Assembly: GCA_963969495.1 (NCBI GenBank)
Contig: OZ018330.1
Location: forward strand, 50,365,706-50,429,705
Length of the DNA stretch: 64,000 bases
From: Ceratothoa steindachneri
Taxonomy: Eukaryota > Arthropoda > Malacostraca > Isopoda > Cymothoidae
Reading direction: 5' to 3'
The notes beneath the pieces are model-generated. The model did not search any database. It was given only the letters and a program-made list of their open reading frames with translations, and had not been told where the DNA came from. Below are positions 12,298 to 23,337 of this stretch, in pieces. Position 1 is the stretch's first letter. The number at the start of each line of letters is the position of its first letter. The position numbers and the translations under genes were made by a program.

Positions 12298-12361
<64 letters not shown>
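12298..12361. repeat. (TA)n microsatellite, 64 bp
   Basis: Perfect alternating AT immediately abutting the 3' side of the first Penelope-like element. Confidence 0.98.
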
Positions 12362-12364
<3 letters not shown>

Positions 12365-13236
12365 GATACACCCACAAAGGAAAAGTGAAAAACGATTCCG
12401 AACGCTTTCGTCTTTATTCTTAAAGACCTTTTCAAGGAGTGAACAGGAGGCTGGACATACATTGCCTTAAATAGTAGAAGGGGGGATTAGACTACCTCCC
12501 TTTGAACCTTAATTAGGGGGTACAAAATCCTGAAACAACTTTATTTGAGATTTTATGTATGTAGTGATAATGGGGGTCTAGCGTGAACAAACCAGGGTTA
12601 AGATTGAAATTTGCGAACGCGTTAATGGAGATACATTCTAATATATTTCTCGAAATATAATTACTGCATTTTATGACTGGTTTGGCACTGTTACAGTTAA
12701 TGATGTGGTTAGGATTGTACATATGAAAAAAAAGCGCAGATTGTTCACTGTGATTACGTACATTGGCTTGATGTTGCTTAACCCGGACATCTAGTTCTTT
12801 CCCGGTTTGTCCATAATAACATTTTTGGCAGTTGTTGGAGCCTATCGAATAAACAATGTCAGGTCGAGGGGTAAATTTTTGACAAGGATGCGATAAATTA
12901 TAGCTTCGTACTTAAAAATAACATTTATGTTCAGAAGCCTAAGTAAACGAAGTAATTTAATGAAAATATGGTTATAGGGTAAAACTAATAAGTTTTTGGC
13001 CTGAAACTTATTACATTAGTTTGGTAATAAGAACGCTTGGCGGACTTATAACAATTGTCGAGAAAGTACAAAGGGTAGCACAAATTATCCCTATTTTATA
13101 TATTCTATCGACTTCTCTGTCTATGTATTCTGGTGAGACAATTCTAAGGCCACGCAAAAGCATAGAGGAGAAAACACTTTGATGTTATTATGGTAGTTAG
13201 AATAAAAATGTATATAACAGTCTATGGCTGCGGGTT
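12362..13236 (-). mobile_element. Penelope-like element 1, 5'-truncated body
   Basis: Read on the minus strand, this is the C-terminal third of a Penelope-like retroelement. The region after the reverse transcriptase reads CYIHFYSNYHNN, RIVSPEYIDREVDRIYKIG and ITKLM. A GIY-YIG endonuclease follows, with IVYSIGSNNCQKCYYGQTGK, ELDVRVKQHQANV and a tail ending near 12513 (HKISNKVVSGFCTP). Frame changes and stops break it. GIY-YIG nucleases in this family nick DNA for target-primed reverse transcription. The 5' end breaks at about 13236, where the preceding coding segment continues on the opposite strand. Confidence 0.8.
12400..12435 (-). ncRNA. hammerhead-like nested hairpin, PLE 1
   Basis: On the minus strand, TTGAAAAGGTCTTTA is followed by TAAAGACGAAAGCGTTC. 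A strong inner stem (GTCTTTA/TAAAGAC) is flanked by a TGAAA-type 5' side and CGAAAG on the 3' side, the arrangement of a hammerhead core (CUGANGA, stem, GAAA). It is degenerate at the first position. PLEs are known to carry hammerhead motifs; activity here is not implied. Confidence 0.4.
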
Positions 13237-13330
13237 TATATGTTAAATTTTCTTTAGAAGTTGAAAAAGATCGCATAGTCCCTTTCCTAGATATTCTAAT
13301 TCATCGGACAAACCATGGTTTCAATTATGA
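13237..13330 (+). mobile_element. inverted 5' segment of Penelope-like element 1
   Basis: On the plus strand the sequence reads FSLEVEKDRIVPFLDILIHR followed by TNHGFNYEI. In PLEs this reverse-transcriptase segment directly precedes the part found on the minus strand at 13236 and leftwards. The two pieces therefore meet head to head in opposite orientations, which looks like a 5' inversion of a single insertion. It ends where LINE copy A begins. Confidence 0.7.
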
Positions 13331-15840
13331 AATTAAGACCAGAAAGTTCTACAGGATGGCGAATTGGAGCACAGGGAAAAACCCGAGAGGAGCTTGAGGA
13401 AGGTATGAATTCCCTCATAGGAAAAATAAAGGAAGCAGGCGAAGCGAGCATCCCTAAAATACAATATAAAACCGTGCCGCACCCAAAGTGGACGAATGAA
13501 ATGAAAAGGAAAGCAAGAAGTATAACAGAGAAATATACTGAAATAAAGGAATTAGGAACAAAAGCAGAAAGAAGCAAGGAATTAAAGAGATTAAAAGAAG
13601 AGATGATCTTCCTGATAAACGAACAATAAGAAGACAAATGGAAAAAAATTATAGATAACATAGAATACACAGTAAATCCAAAAGAATTATGGAATAAAGT
13701 AAATGCAATAAAGGGTAGACCACCGAGAGAAAAGATTATAATTAAAAACGAGGAGGAAGATTTCATAACAAACGGTAGAGAGTTAGAGGAAAAATTTAGG
13801 GACACTGGGAGAAGATTTACACTATCGAAGAAGAAGACAACGAAAGGTTTGATAGAATAATGGAACAAATAGTCAACGAAAACCTCAGGAACAACGAAGA
13901 ACGGATAACACCCCTCATAAGAGTTGACACCAATACAGATACACGAACAGGCCCAGGGACTATAATAACACCCGAGAAAGTGAAGCTGACAATAAGCTCC
14001 TTCAAACAGAAGACCCCTGGAACAACAGGTCTCACAAAAAAACAACTATATGAGAATCCCAGAGAACATAATTAAAAACATAACAGATCTCTTCAACGCC
14101 TTCCTAAACATCGGAGCATTTCCAAGAATTTTTAAGGTAGCGAGAATGATTTTCCTACCGAAACCTGGTAAACCACCAAATATGGTGTCCAGTTTCAGGC
14201 CTATTTCGCTTCTAAACTTTCTTGGAAAGGTGTTCGAGAAGATCATCAACAACAGCACTTAGAAGAAGAAGGAAAGTACAACAAACATCAATACGGCTTC
14301 AGGAAAAACAGAGACGCAACAATGGCATTCGCAATTATAACAGAAAAAAATCACTCAAGCAAAGGCAGCAGGAATATACGTGGACGTGGTACTCCCGGGT
14401 GTCGAGAAGGCCTTCGACAAGGTCTGGGTCGACGGGCTGAAGCATAAATTGCTCCAGCTCGAACTCGGCAGCCGGATGGAGAGAATCCTGGCTGATTACT
14501 CTTCGCACAGAAATGCGTACATAAGTATGTAAGAGTACGATGGACCCCTATTCCATCTCCAAACGGGAGTCCTGCAAGGGGGGTTTCCTCAGCCCCACCT
14601 TATACTCTATCCATACAGCGGATTTGCCAGCCCCAATAACAACAGGAGGCATGAATATCCAGTACGCAGATGATATCAGTCAGGTGATTTCCACGCCATT
14701 CATGAACCCCAGATGGCAAGCAATAATGACAGAGAGAGAAATTAACAACATAAACCAATTTGAGAAGAAATGGAAAATCAAAACTAATACAAGTAAATTT
14801 AAAATAATACCTATTATGAGGAATAAGAAAGAAAGAATGCACATAGGCGGACGAAACTACGACTATACAAACGAAGGAAAAGTGTTGGGCCTACAACTAA
14901 ATGAAAGATGGTACCACGCCCACATAGGAGAGAGAATCTCTAAGGCCAAAATGGGGTTACGACTCCTATACAACCTTAAAGATCTCAGCACCAAGAGAAA
15001 AAAGACTATATAGGGCTTTCGTGGAATCGGTGCTCGTGTACCCTCCGATTCCCACACATACATCATCGATAACGAACAAGAAGAAACTCCAGAAACAACA
15101 AAACAAAGCTGCCTCCCTGATCACAAATATAAAGAGAAGAGAAAGGAAAAGACTAAGGGACATCATACAAACAGCCGGATTAGAAGCGCTAAACAAGATC
15201 CTGGAGAAACGGGCCAGACTAATCTGGCAGAAAATAGAAGAAGACCACGCTGAGACCAGTAGATCCCTGGTCATACAAAACCTAGAATATAATCGGAAAA
15301 CCTTCCCGAGCAGCCGGCTAAGGCTGCAGCAAGAAGAAGATTTGATTATAACTTAAAAACCAAATACAAGCAAAACCAAATATAACGGCATGAACGACTA
15401 AAAACAACAAGACAAAAAAAGAAGAGAATTAGAACTACGCTACCATTAAGGTACCAAAACAAGTAATAATTAATAAATTAACTTATGAATGAAATAGCAA
15501 ATATGACGAATTAGAAGCACGCTACCTATAAGGTACCCAAACCAATAAGAAAACAATAACGCGACAAGGAAAAATACAAGACGAAAAAAACTAAACCCAA
15601 ATTAGAATCAACCAAAATACAGAAGGACAAATAAAGAAGGAAACTTAATTAGACATTAAAAGAAATTGAAGAGCCAGTAACCTGGCAACCCAAACCACAC
15701 TACTCTCACATATATACTTTTAACATACCCCTCCCCTCATAGCACACTAGGTTTAAGTATTTTTGTACAAAAAACAACAAAAAAAACACCTATCTCATGC
15801 TATCCTCTCTACCCCCCTTTTATCTAATCATCATCATGTT
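13331..15840 (+). mobile_element. I-type LINE copy A, 5'-truncated
   Basis: A non-LTR retrotransposon copy starting inside ORF2 (after the endonuclease) and running through the reverse transcriptase, C-terminal region and an A-rich 3' region. It is the first of four same-strand copies stacked to 30.1 kb. The 3' boundary is approximate: a TTTTATGTC-type tail is not seen, and sequence to about 15950 could belong to this copy or to the leader of copy B. Confidence 0.75.
13336..15356 (+). pseudogene. LINE A ORF2 (linker, reverse transcriptase, C-term)
   Basis: The linker after the endonuclease reads GEASIPKIQYKTVPHPKW, with an in-frame stop at 13627. The reverse transcriptase follows in pieces: SSFKQKTPGTTGLTKKQL, then after a shift IFLPKPGKP and FRPISLLNFLGKVFEKII (fingers), KHQYGFRKN, EKAFDKVWVDGLKHKLLQLE, and the catalytic box NIQYADDISQV at about 14660-14692, with both Asp residues intact. 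The C-terminal part (GKVLGLQLNERWYHAHIGER, then RERKRLRDIIQTAGLEALNK) ends at 15354. At least four frame changes make it non-functional. Confidence 0.8.
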
Positions 15841-16272
15841 AGTTTGTCCTTAAAATTTTCATAAACTGTGATTTGTCAATTTTGTATGCCTTATGCTTAA
15901 ATAGAAAAGTATGCATAGTTTAACATTCTGTAAGTATTCAAAGATGATGATCCGGTAGGAGATAGGATATAGAGAGGTCGCTTCAAGAACTACATCAACC
16001 CGGCAAAGGAGGCAAAGTCAAGTTAGAGGCCTCCAAAACCGTGAAAAGAGGACTTTTTAAACATTAGCAAAAAAAGTGCCCTTACACGTTAAACAGTACA
16101 TCTACGTCATCAGGGCCCTTCTAAACTGACCCCCACTCCTACCCACCTCGGCTGAACCAAGACTGCCTAGAAAAGAAGTACCGTGACTTAACTCTACTTT
16201 TTGCCGATAGCTGCTGAAGAAGTCCTGGAAGGCTTTGGGGTTGCCTCTGCCACCAACCCTGCTACAGAGCGT
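15841..16272. other. junction region of LINE copies A and B
   Basis: Sequence between the decayed 3' tail of copy A and the repeated leader of copy B. No coding signal. The exact join could not be placed; GATGATGATCCGGTAGGAG near 15944 is a possible start of copy B. Confidence 0.4.
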
Positions 16273-16535
16273 TGGACTGATTCGAGATACTTCTTGTTTC
16301 TGCTGCTCTGGCTGGGGTGCCAACAGTCTCGGGTGGACTGAATAGAGATCTCTCCTGTTTCCACTTGGCCAGGAGAGGAGGCTGCTCCCGGGCACCGAGG
16401 ACTCAGTCAGGCCTACCCCTCGGGACCTGATCAAAATGTCGTCGGTCTGATTGGAGATACCTCCTGTTTCTGACGACCCTGACAGGCACCAGACATGCTG
16501 AGATAAAATGATTGGAGATTCCTCCTGTTTCTATC
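16273..16535 (+). repeat. four leader repeats upstream of LINE B ORF1
   Basis: A motif close to CTGATTGGAGATACCTCCTG followed by TTTC occurs four times, near 16274, 16337, 16445 and 16508, separated by unrelated spacers of about 40-85 bp. Each contains GGAGATACCTCC, an inverted pair able to form a small hairpin. The position ahead of ORF1 suggests a 5' UTR or internal-promoter role (inference). Confidence 0.65.
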
Positions 16536-16889
16536 TTGCCAGTGGGGGAGGAGAGAGCTACTTGACGGAGACGAAGTGGGGCACCCCCCCCTCCCCTCCC
16601 AATGATGCGGAGTCCCAACCATGAGCGGAGAGGGGGAGTCTGTGGACTTTCGAGTCCCACTGAGGCTCATTGGGAATGAAAAACTAGACAAATTCAAGGT
16701 CTTTTAAACGATCTTCGGGAAACTGAGGATTGGTCTCAAAAGATTAATCGAGGTTACCAGAGGGTACACCGCATTTGCCAGACTCAGGCGGATCTGGTTA
16801 AACTGACCTTGACAACCAGCAACAGAGACCTAAGCGTCATAGGACTATAGCCCAAACTTCCCCCAGCTTTAGCAGCAAGGAAGGCTATC

Positions 16890-18128
16890 ATGTGCAGGCC
16901 TTTCGACCCATGGGTAGACGAGCGGTCGGCTGAGAAAATCAAACAGGAGATAAAGAAAAATCAGAATTGGGCAAAGGTTGCTGAAATCATAAAATTTAGA
17001 AACCTCACGCATGTATTTAAGATCGTGTTCAACGAGATAGAGAGGGCGGTCAAGGCGAAAGAAGCAGGATTAAAACTATTCTACATGATAATCTCCACAG
17101 AACAGATCGAAAGGGAGAGATTCTTTGAATTTCCCTCCTGCTTCTCTTGCTACAAGGTAGAAGATCACTTAACCAGCGCCTAGCCAGACAAGGAAAAAGT
17201 CAAGAACTGCTCTGAGAGCGCACAAACCGGCCACGACTAGATGCATTAAGTCGGTGATATAGAGATGTGCATCAACTGCGCGGGGCCCCATTGGACATTA
17301 AGCATGCAGTGCCCAATCAGGAAGGAGCATCTAAAAAAGAAGAGAGAAGCAGCAGACAGACCGAGTAGCTCTTACGCGGCAGTCGTCAAGACCCCATCAC
17401 AAACTTACGCTAAGACGGCTTAATTCCGAATAGTTCTGCAGTTCACAGACGCGACACATCCAAAAATACCGGCATGCATTCTGCATGCGCATGTAATGAA
17501 CCTAGCCCGTCCTGGCTCATTCAATTGCGAGGTGAACAAGATGTTAGCTGCGAATGGACTAGAGCCTCTCACGTTTCCGGAAAACCCGCAGTCTGACAAA
17601 GCTCCTACAGCCACATGCACGAAGGTAGCACCGGCAGAAACAGCTAAACCAGAGCAGGAAACAAAAGTTCAGGAAAAAGAACCTAGAAAGACAGAGCAAG
17701 AATCTGCAGACGAACAAGCAAACCGGCATACCACGCCCAGGCCAAAAAAAACAAACAAACAAACAAACAAATCCAAAGAAGAGCCAAAAAAAACAAGAGG
17801 AGGGTGCTGAACGACTACAAAAGCAGGATAAACTTGAATATGACGGTAAAGAAATAAGACTCACCATCGCCCTCAACTCACACAACAAAGAAAGATAACC
17901 CTCGAGGACGTGGCTACAGGAGTCAGAAGAGGCCAATTCAAGTGGTGCTACGACTCACCCGTAGACGAAGAATTGGTCAAGGCAGCATTACTGAACGGCA
18001 AAGTAAAGCTGTACGACGACAACTTCAAGGTCTACGAACTATCCCTCCATAAGAAGATTCGCTCAGGCAGACCTTATAACTATAAGCCATCGGGCGGATC
18101 TGACTCTCAAGAAGGCATTCAGAAATAG
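16890..18128 (+). pseudogene. LINE B ORF1 (gag-like, cysteine knuckles)
   Basis: Begins inside the first conserved block (WVDERSAEKIKQEIKKNQNW, then IKFRNLTHVFKIVFNE) and reaches the first knuckle CFSCYKVEDH, where it stops at 17181. After shifts it shows CINCAGPHWTLSMQCP (17274-17321). A Lys/Glu/Thr-rich hydrophilic region (17496-17810) and a C-terminal block (GQFKWCYDSPVDEELVKAAL, 17910-18128) follow. ORF1 products of such LINEs coat the RNA. The middle knuckle is damaged. Several stops make it non-functional. Confidence 0.7.
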
Positions 18129-18129
18129 G

Positions 18130-19349
18130 TTAACTATTCCAGCACATAATGTGCAGGGGAGGCTGGCAAATAAACAACAGTTGTGTAATATATATCGAAA
18201 ACTGGATCCAGACATTTTTCTGCTCTCAGAAACTGGAATCACGGACGACGACAAGCAGAAGATCTCAGGATAAAACGTTCTCCAAAGGAACGTTACAGGA
18301 GAGAGATTCGATGGAACTATGATAGCATCAAAAAAATCTGCAGTACAGACCAGGGAATACAATGGACGAATCGTTTCTGTCGATCGAAATGGGTGCAGGC
18401 TACCAACCTCCCCGTCGCCCATATCTACCTATTCACCGCATGATCACCCTTTTCAAGAAATATCACCCTTTTCAAGAAAGAGCACCCAGTATTGTTCGCC
18501 GGAGACCTGAACGCCAGAAATAGAGCAGCGGGCTACGCGAGGACAGACGCAAAAGGCAGGAATCTTGATCTATTACTAAGAAGGGATGTTGCTGAGCCCA
18601 TCGGGCTAGACTTCCCCACAATCTTATACCCGGGATCGGCCACCAATCCAGATGTCGCCCTCACGAATCCCAACTTTCCCTTCCACCTGCTCGTCAGTCC
18701 ATGACTACTAACACCTAGTGATCACGTCCCCATGATAATTACCATAGTAGCGGATGATGTCACCTAGGTTGTGGTGAAAAAAACAAAATCCGCAAAGATG
18801 ATGGCTAGAGCCACGGTCACTGAGGCTGAAAGGATATACAGATTCGAAAGACGCTGAAAGATCCAGACCAACGTGTCTAAATTTAAGGTAACAGCAATAG
18901 GGAGACACCGAACCGTCCCCCTCAACTTGGAAGGCACCTAAATCGACTACTCGCCGAATGTGTCCGTGCTCGGATTCAAACTTGCCAACACTGGCATGAG
19001 CGCGCACATCAGCACACGAATAGGGACTGCAAGTACCGAATTGGACAAACTAGAAAGATTTATATACCTTAACCAACGTAATAAGAAAAAGATCTACACC
19101 ACTTTGGATAGGTCCAAACCTGGGTATCCTGCCATACCTCTAAATGCTGCTTCGAAGAAGGATACAATAAGACCCCAGAGAGTGCATAATCGAGGTCTTA
19201 GGTATATCACCAACACAAAGTGGTATGACTTCCAGAACTCGATGAGCCTTCACGAAGAAATAGGACTGGAACTAATAAACATATATCTCTACAAAAGAGG
19301 AAAGGATATATGGTCAAAGCTGGAAGACATTCTCCGACTAAGGCCGTAA
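18130..19349 (+). pseudogene. LINE B ORF2, endonuclease fused to C-terminus by deletion
   Basis: The endonuclease begins PAHNVQGRLANKQQL and reads DPDIFLLSETGI (catalytic Glu in LLSE.G), FAGDLNARNRAAGYAR, NPDVALTNPNFPF and PSDHVPMIIT (His of the SDH motif). At about 18770 the frame jumps to TNVSKFKVTAIGRH and SVLGFKLANTGMSAHIS, which lie after the reverse transcriptase in sister copies. About 1.5 kb including the catalytic YADD region is therefore absent. The end (LHEEIGLELINIYLYKRG) reaches a stop at 19347. Confidence 0.75.
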
Positions 19350-19787
19350 CCGCCCTTGAACCTGAAAGAGAAAGAGGTGTCTTCAAACGATACCTCCAAA
19401 CACCAGAAAACCGGAACCAGCACCTATATACTGCTGAACAAATCGAAAGAGAACAAAATATCAAGGTAAAACAACAAAATAAAAAAACAATTCAACAAAT
19501 CCAAAATAGAAAAAAATAATAAGAAGAATAACAATAAAAAAGAAAAAGAAAGATATAGAATAAATAAATAAATAAAACAATAAAGAAGAAAAGAAAAGAT
19601 CCCGCAATGGGACATTAAAATCAAAGGAAATAAAAAAGATACCAGAGTGAGACAAGAAAATCAAACAAAGGAGAAGGCCCGAACACCGGACATCATCTAT
19701 ATCTACTACTTCCTTCATCCTCTGGCTATTTTTGCCTTCCCAACTCTTCATTACATATTTTCCCTCTTATTCTATCTGTCTACATGA

Positions 19788-20870
19788 AATGAAAAATGAA
19801 TGAAGTATTCAAAATAATTTTTCGAGAAACGAATATGGCGAGGAAAGCCAAAGAAATCGGACTCATAGCTTTGAATCTTAAAATAACGCCTGAGCAGAAT
19901 CAAAAGCAAGGAATTTATTAGCATACAAACCTGCTTCAATTGCCTCGCCTTAGAAAAGCATCCCACTAAAGACTGCCCTCGTAAAGATGAAATGTAGTGT
20001 TCTGAATGCAGCGCCAAAAATCACACGTGGAGAGAATGTACATCACAAGTTAAAAAGTGCATGAATTGCAATAGAAATCATAGAACCATGCCAATGGCCT
20101 GCCCGCTAAAGCACGAAATTATAGATAAGAAGAAGAGGGGGGAAAACCAGAAAGGAAGAGGAGAGACAAAATCTAACTTTTGCCCAAGTAGCAGAGGCAA
20201 CGGCGAAAAAAATGCAGACGACCAGAAATATAGTAGAAATAAACAGCCCGAATCGCTAAACAGTTTAGCATGTATTTTTCCCGCCCACGTTATGAAAGTG
20301 GCTAAACCGGGAACTTACGTAATAGAACTAAATTTAATGCTAGAAAAACAATGACCTCGATGAGATGTTGTTTCCCGACAACTCCCCATCAGCGGAAGCC
20401 CTTAGCATTCAATATAATCCCTCGTCATCCAAGAAAGAAACGCTACAGAAAAAAAGCACTACTGCAGAGCAAACTCCCTAACGCAAATCGGCCGAAGAGA
20501 GAGACCCGAGGCTGAGAACAAAGATACAACATAAACAGGAAGAATCGATGGAAGTTGGAATTGCTTCCCTTGATAAGAATATGGATTTACAGGAGATACC
20601 ACTACAATCAGCTAGTCAATGCAAAGAGGGAGCTGTACCCAGTGTCAAAGAAACTGTGGAAGTAACGAAGAAAAACAGGAGTTCTACCTAAAACTCTTTG
20701 CTTCAGAAGAGAGACCTTTCCCATCGACCAATGAAGAACTTATTCAGGGGGTCAAAAAAGGGTACTATAAGTATGAATACGAAGACTCATACCCGGAACG
20801 AGAGGTCTACAAATTACTAACAAGTGGAAATCTCAAAATACCCCAGTACTTACTTTATGTACACTGTTAA
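19788..20870 (+). pseudogene. LINE C ORF1, truncated and frameshifted
   Basis: Pieces in different frames give FNCLALEKHPTKDCP, CSECSAKNHTWREC and CMNCNRNHRTMPMACP, the three consecutive cysteine knuckles of this family. A Lys-rich linker and the C-terminal block (FYLKLFASEERPFPSTNEEL, then KKGYYKYEYEDSYPEREVY) follow, ending at 20868. The N-terminal third is missing because the copy is 5'-truncated. At least five stops occur between the knuckles and the C-terminal block. Confidence 0.7.
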
Positions 20871-20957
20871 AAAGGATGAATTTTAGAAGAGAAATGAGAG
20901 GAAAATATCACTAATTGACAGAGACACACACAAAGCTGAGAGAAAGTCAAATCTATC

Positions 20958-22001
20958 TTGGAATACATCGAAATAATGGCGCAGCTTAGGAAAGTTAAAA
21001 TCGTCAGTCACAACGTAGCTGGTTGGAAAGAGAAGAGATTCACACTTAGCAATACCTACGAGTATCTTAAAATCGATCCAGAAATAATTTTACTAAATGA
21101 GATAAATATAAACCTAGCAATAGATACAATTAAAACCTTTAACTATAACATCATTACGAAAACCACCGATGAAATAAACTATGATGGAGTAGCTATAGCC
21201 ATAAGGAAAGACATAAAGCTTCAAGAAACTTAAAGACCTAGACGAGGCCTACTTGGCAATCAGTATAAGAACAACCACAGGTGACTTAACAATATCCACG
21301 GGGTACTAACCCCCTAGAAGGGATTATAAGCCATTTCACAACTTTCTAGAGATATTTGGCAAAATAGATCAAGCAATATTTGCGGGCGATTTAAACACCC
21401 GTAGTCGAGCGTCGAAATACATGAGATGCCTCAGTAAGGCAGGGAAAAATATCGATAACATGCTGGAGAGAGGGATAGCTGAGAGAATAGGACTTGAATT
21501 CCCACCTACTTTGGGGCGAACAGTGCCACAAAACCCGACATTGTGTTGGCCATACCAGGACTCACACTGAACTACCTAATCGAAAGAGGCCCTCCTTCAA
21601 TAAGCGATCATGAGATCATGGTGATGACCCTATCATTAGAACCCATTCAAATTAAATGCCCACGTAGAGAGCAGTACAGATTAGCTAACTGGACAGGATA
21701 CTATGAAGACCTAACGAAACGCCAACATATCAACCTAGCCGAAGCAACATTGGAGGATATTGACCAGGAGTTGGAAAGACTAATGGAAACATTAATAGAA
21801 GCTGACATAAGACACGTCACAACTACAGAGTACAGAACACTGCTCCACCTCTTGAGAACTCAGCAAATCGAGACCCTAGAAAATCAATATACGACACTTA
21901 GGGAAGATATAGAGTTCAACGGCCCCCGAGAGGAGATAGAGATCGTCTACGGCAAGTTAGAGAAGAATTAAGAAATGCAATAACAGCCAAAGGAAGCATA
22001 A
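20958..22001 (+). pseudogene. LINE C ORF2 part 1 (endonuclease and linker)
   Basis: Starts MEYIEIMAQLRKVKIVSHNV and reads PEIILLNEIN (catalytic Glu), YDGVAIAIRK, IFAGDLNTRSRA, and, after a frameshift near 21540, ISDHEIMVMTL (SDH motif). A linker follows: YRLANWTGYYEDL, EATLEDIDQELERL. The frame shifts near 21230 and has a stop at 21307. It is cut at 22006 by the LTR-like insertion and resumes at 23338. Confidence 0.8.
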
Positions 22002-22006
22002 GGTGG

Positions 22007-23332
22007 TGTCGAGGTTTTAGTGAGTGGGTAATCTCAGTCCCACTTTCTGGACATATATTTTATTACCGCACCGAGGTGAAGCGGAGGTAAAGCGTATCCA
22101 ATACACCTACCTTAGGCCACTTCCGGTGAATAAGAATAATCCCGGTGCGTACCCTTTTGATCAAAAATAAGATGATGATCCCCTGAGTGTGTTCTCCACT
22201 CAGTATAAGCCAACCATGGGCGGGTCAGTGAAATAATGAGTTTTAAGCCGAGTGGATTGCTTAATAATTGCCAAGGGATCGTCCAAATTAGTTAAACACA
22301 CATATGAAAAAATAATCTTTAATGTACATGAATTTGAAATAAACACAGCGTATATAAATATAAATAAAATTAATCTTGCAATGAATAAATAAGTATACAA
22401 AAATGTCGTGGGGATTACTTGCAGATTACTCAGTGGGATGTTTGCGTCTTAATGACACCAGACAGAACGAAGGCAATATTATTATTGAGTTAAACACTGA
22501 ATTAAGTAAGCCCTTCTAATATTCGAGGGTATGGACTCGGGATGAGAATTCTAGTTCACAAATAAACTGGTGAAGTTAGGGGAGGGGATAATTCAATTAA
22601 CGATACCTTTGAGTTCGTAAGTATTTTTGAAGGGGGAGGGCGGGGAAGATCTTCTTCTGTTGATGATGATCGCACCTAGTCCGGCCGTCCGAGGTTACCG
22701 AATGAGAGGTTAATCCTAGACTGGTGATATACTGATCCTTTGCCGGATCACGAAGGTGAACCAAACGGTGACTCAAATAGGACTTCTTCCTCGAAGTATC
22801 TGTCTGATTATTCGGCTCCTGGAGTGGGTAGCCAAAACCGATTACCTAGCTACGTCTAGGGTAATCCGCCGAGGGAGGTTCTGTGTAACCTTAGAGCAGG
22901 AAGGAGTGGGGGGGCTGCGAGAAGTTTCGGCACCTACAAGTACCGTGACAGCAACAACCAATTTCCCGGGAAGTTCCTCCTTGCAGCGGGCGAACGGTTT
23001 CTTATGTGGATCGAGTTTCACACAAACTCGACGTAGGTCCAAGGCCTTCTGCCTGATTCCAGGGAGAAGTCTTCATTTTATTCCTTCCACGAGCAAAATC
23101 AAGAGAGCAAATCGAATTCTCGCAAAATCTATATCGTCGCGCGGAAGATCTTTTTTATCTTTGGGACGACGATATTTCCTTGACGCCTTCGAGCCACCTC
23201 GCAGTCTACGATGGTGCGAAAAGGAGCGATAAAGAATTCGAGGCTGGTGCATTTGGAAATACGGAAGGGACACGTAGCTTGTGTTGGAGTATTTCTGCGT
23301 ACACCTATGTACGCGGTATTTAGACTTCTACA
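22007..23332 (+). mobile_element. solo-LTR-like insertion with 5-bp target duplication
   Basis: A 1326-bp block beginning TGTCGAGG and ending CTTCTACA, flanked by GGTGG at 22002-22006 and again at 23333-23337. Sister copy G reads uninterrupted at this point (GGAAGGTGGGACCAG at 51380), so the insertion boundaries are exact. TG...CA ends, a 5-bp duplication and no internal coding region are what a solo LTR of an LTR retrotransposon looks like. The right 570 bp recur in inverted orientation at 441-1014. The LTR superfamily cannot be told without an internal region. Confidence 0.8.
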
Positions 23333-23337
23333 GGTGG

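Larger units (their letters stand above)
16273..19785 (+). mobile_element. I-type LINE copy B, RT core deleted
   Basis: Contains a leader with repeats, a broken ORF1 with cysteine knuckles, the endonuclease part of ORF2, then a direct jump into the C-terminal part of ORF2. The reverse-transcriptase core is missing. An A-rich 3' region follows to about 19785, where copy C begins inside its own ORF1. Confidence 0.75.

Noticed and set aside
13296..14045. Long minus-strand open frame of 249 codons
   Set aside because: It is antisense to the LINE A ORF2, whose plus-strand translation has clear family motifs; the antisense text is hydrophobic by codon complement.
16102..16697. Three overlapping minus-strand frames
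   Set aside because: They lie across the repeated leader of LINE B; the apparent internal repetition comes from the DNA repeats.
17559..17936. Minus-strand frame with Phe/Leu/Cys-rich sequence
   Set aside because: Antisense to the Lys/Glu/Gln-rich ORF1 linker of LINE B; the composition is the mirror of that region.
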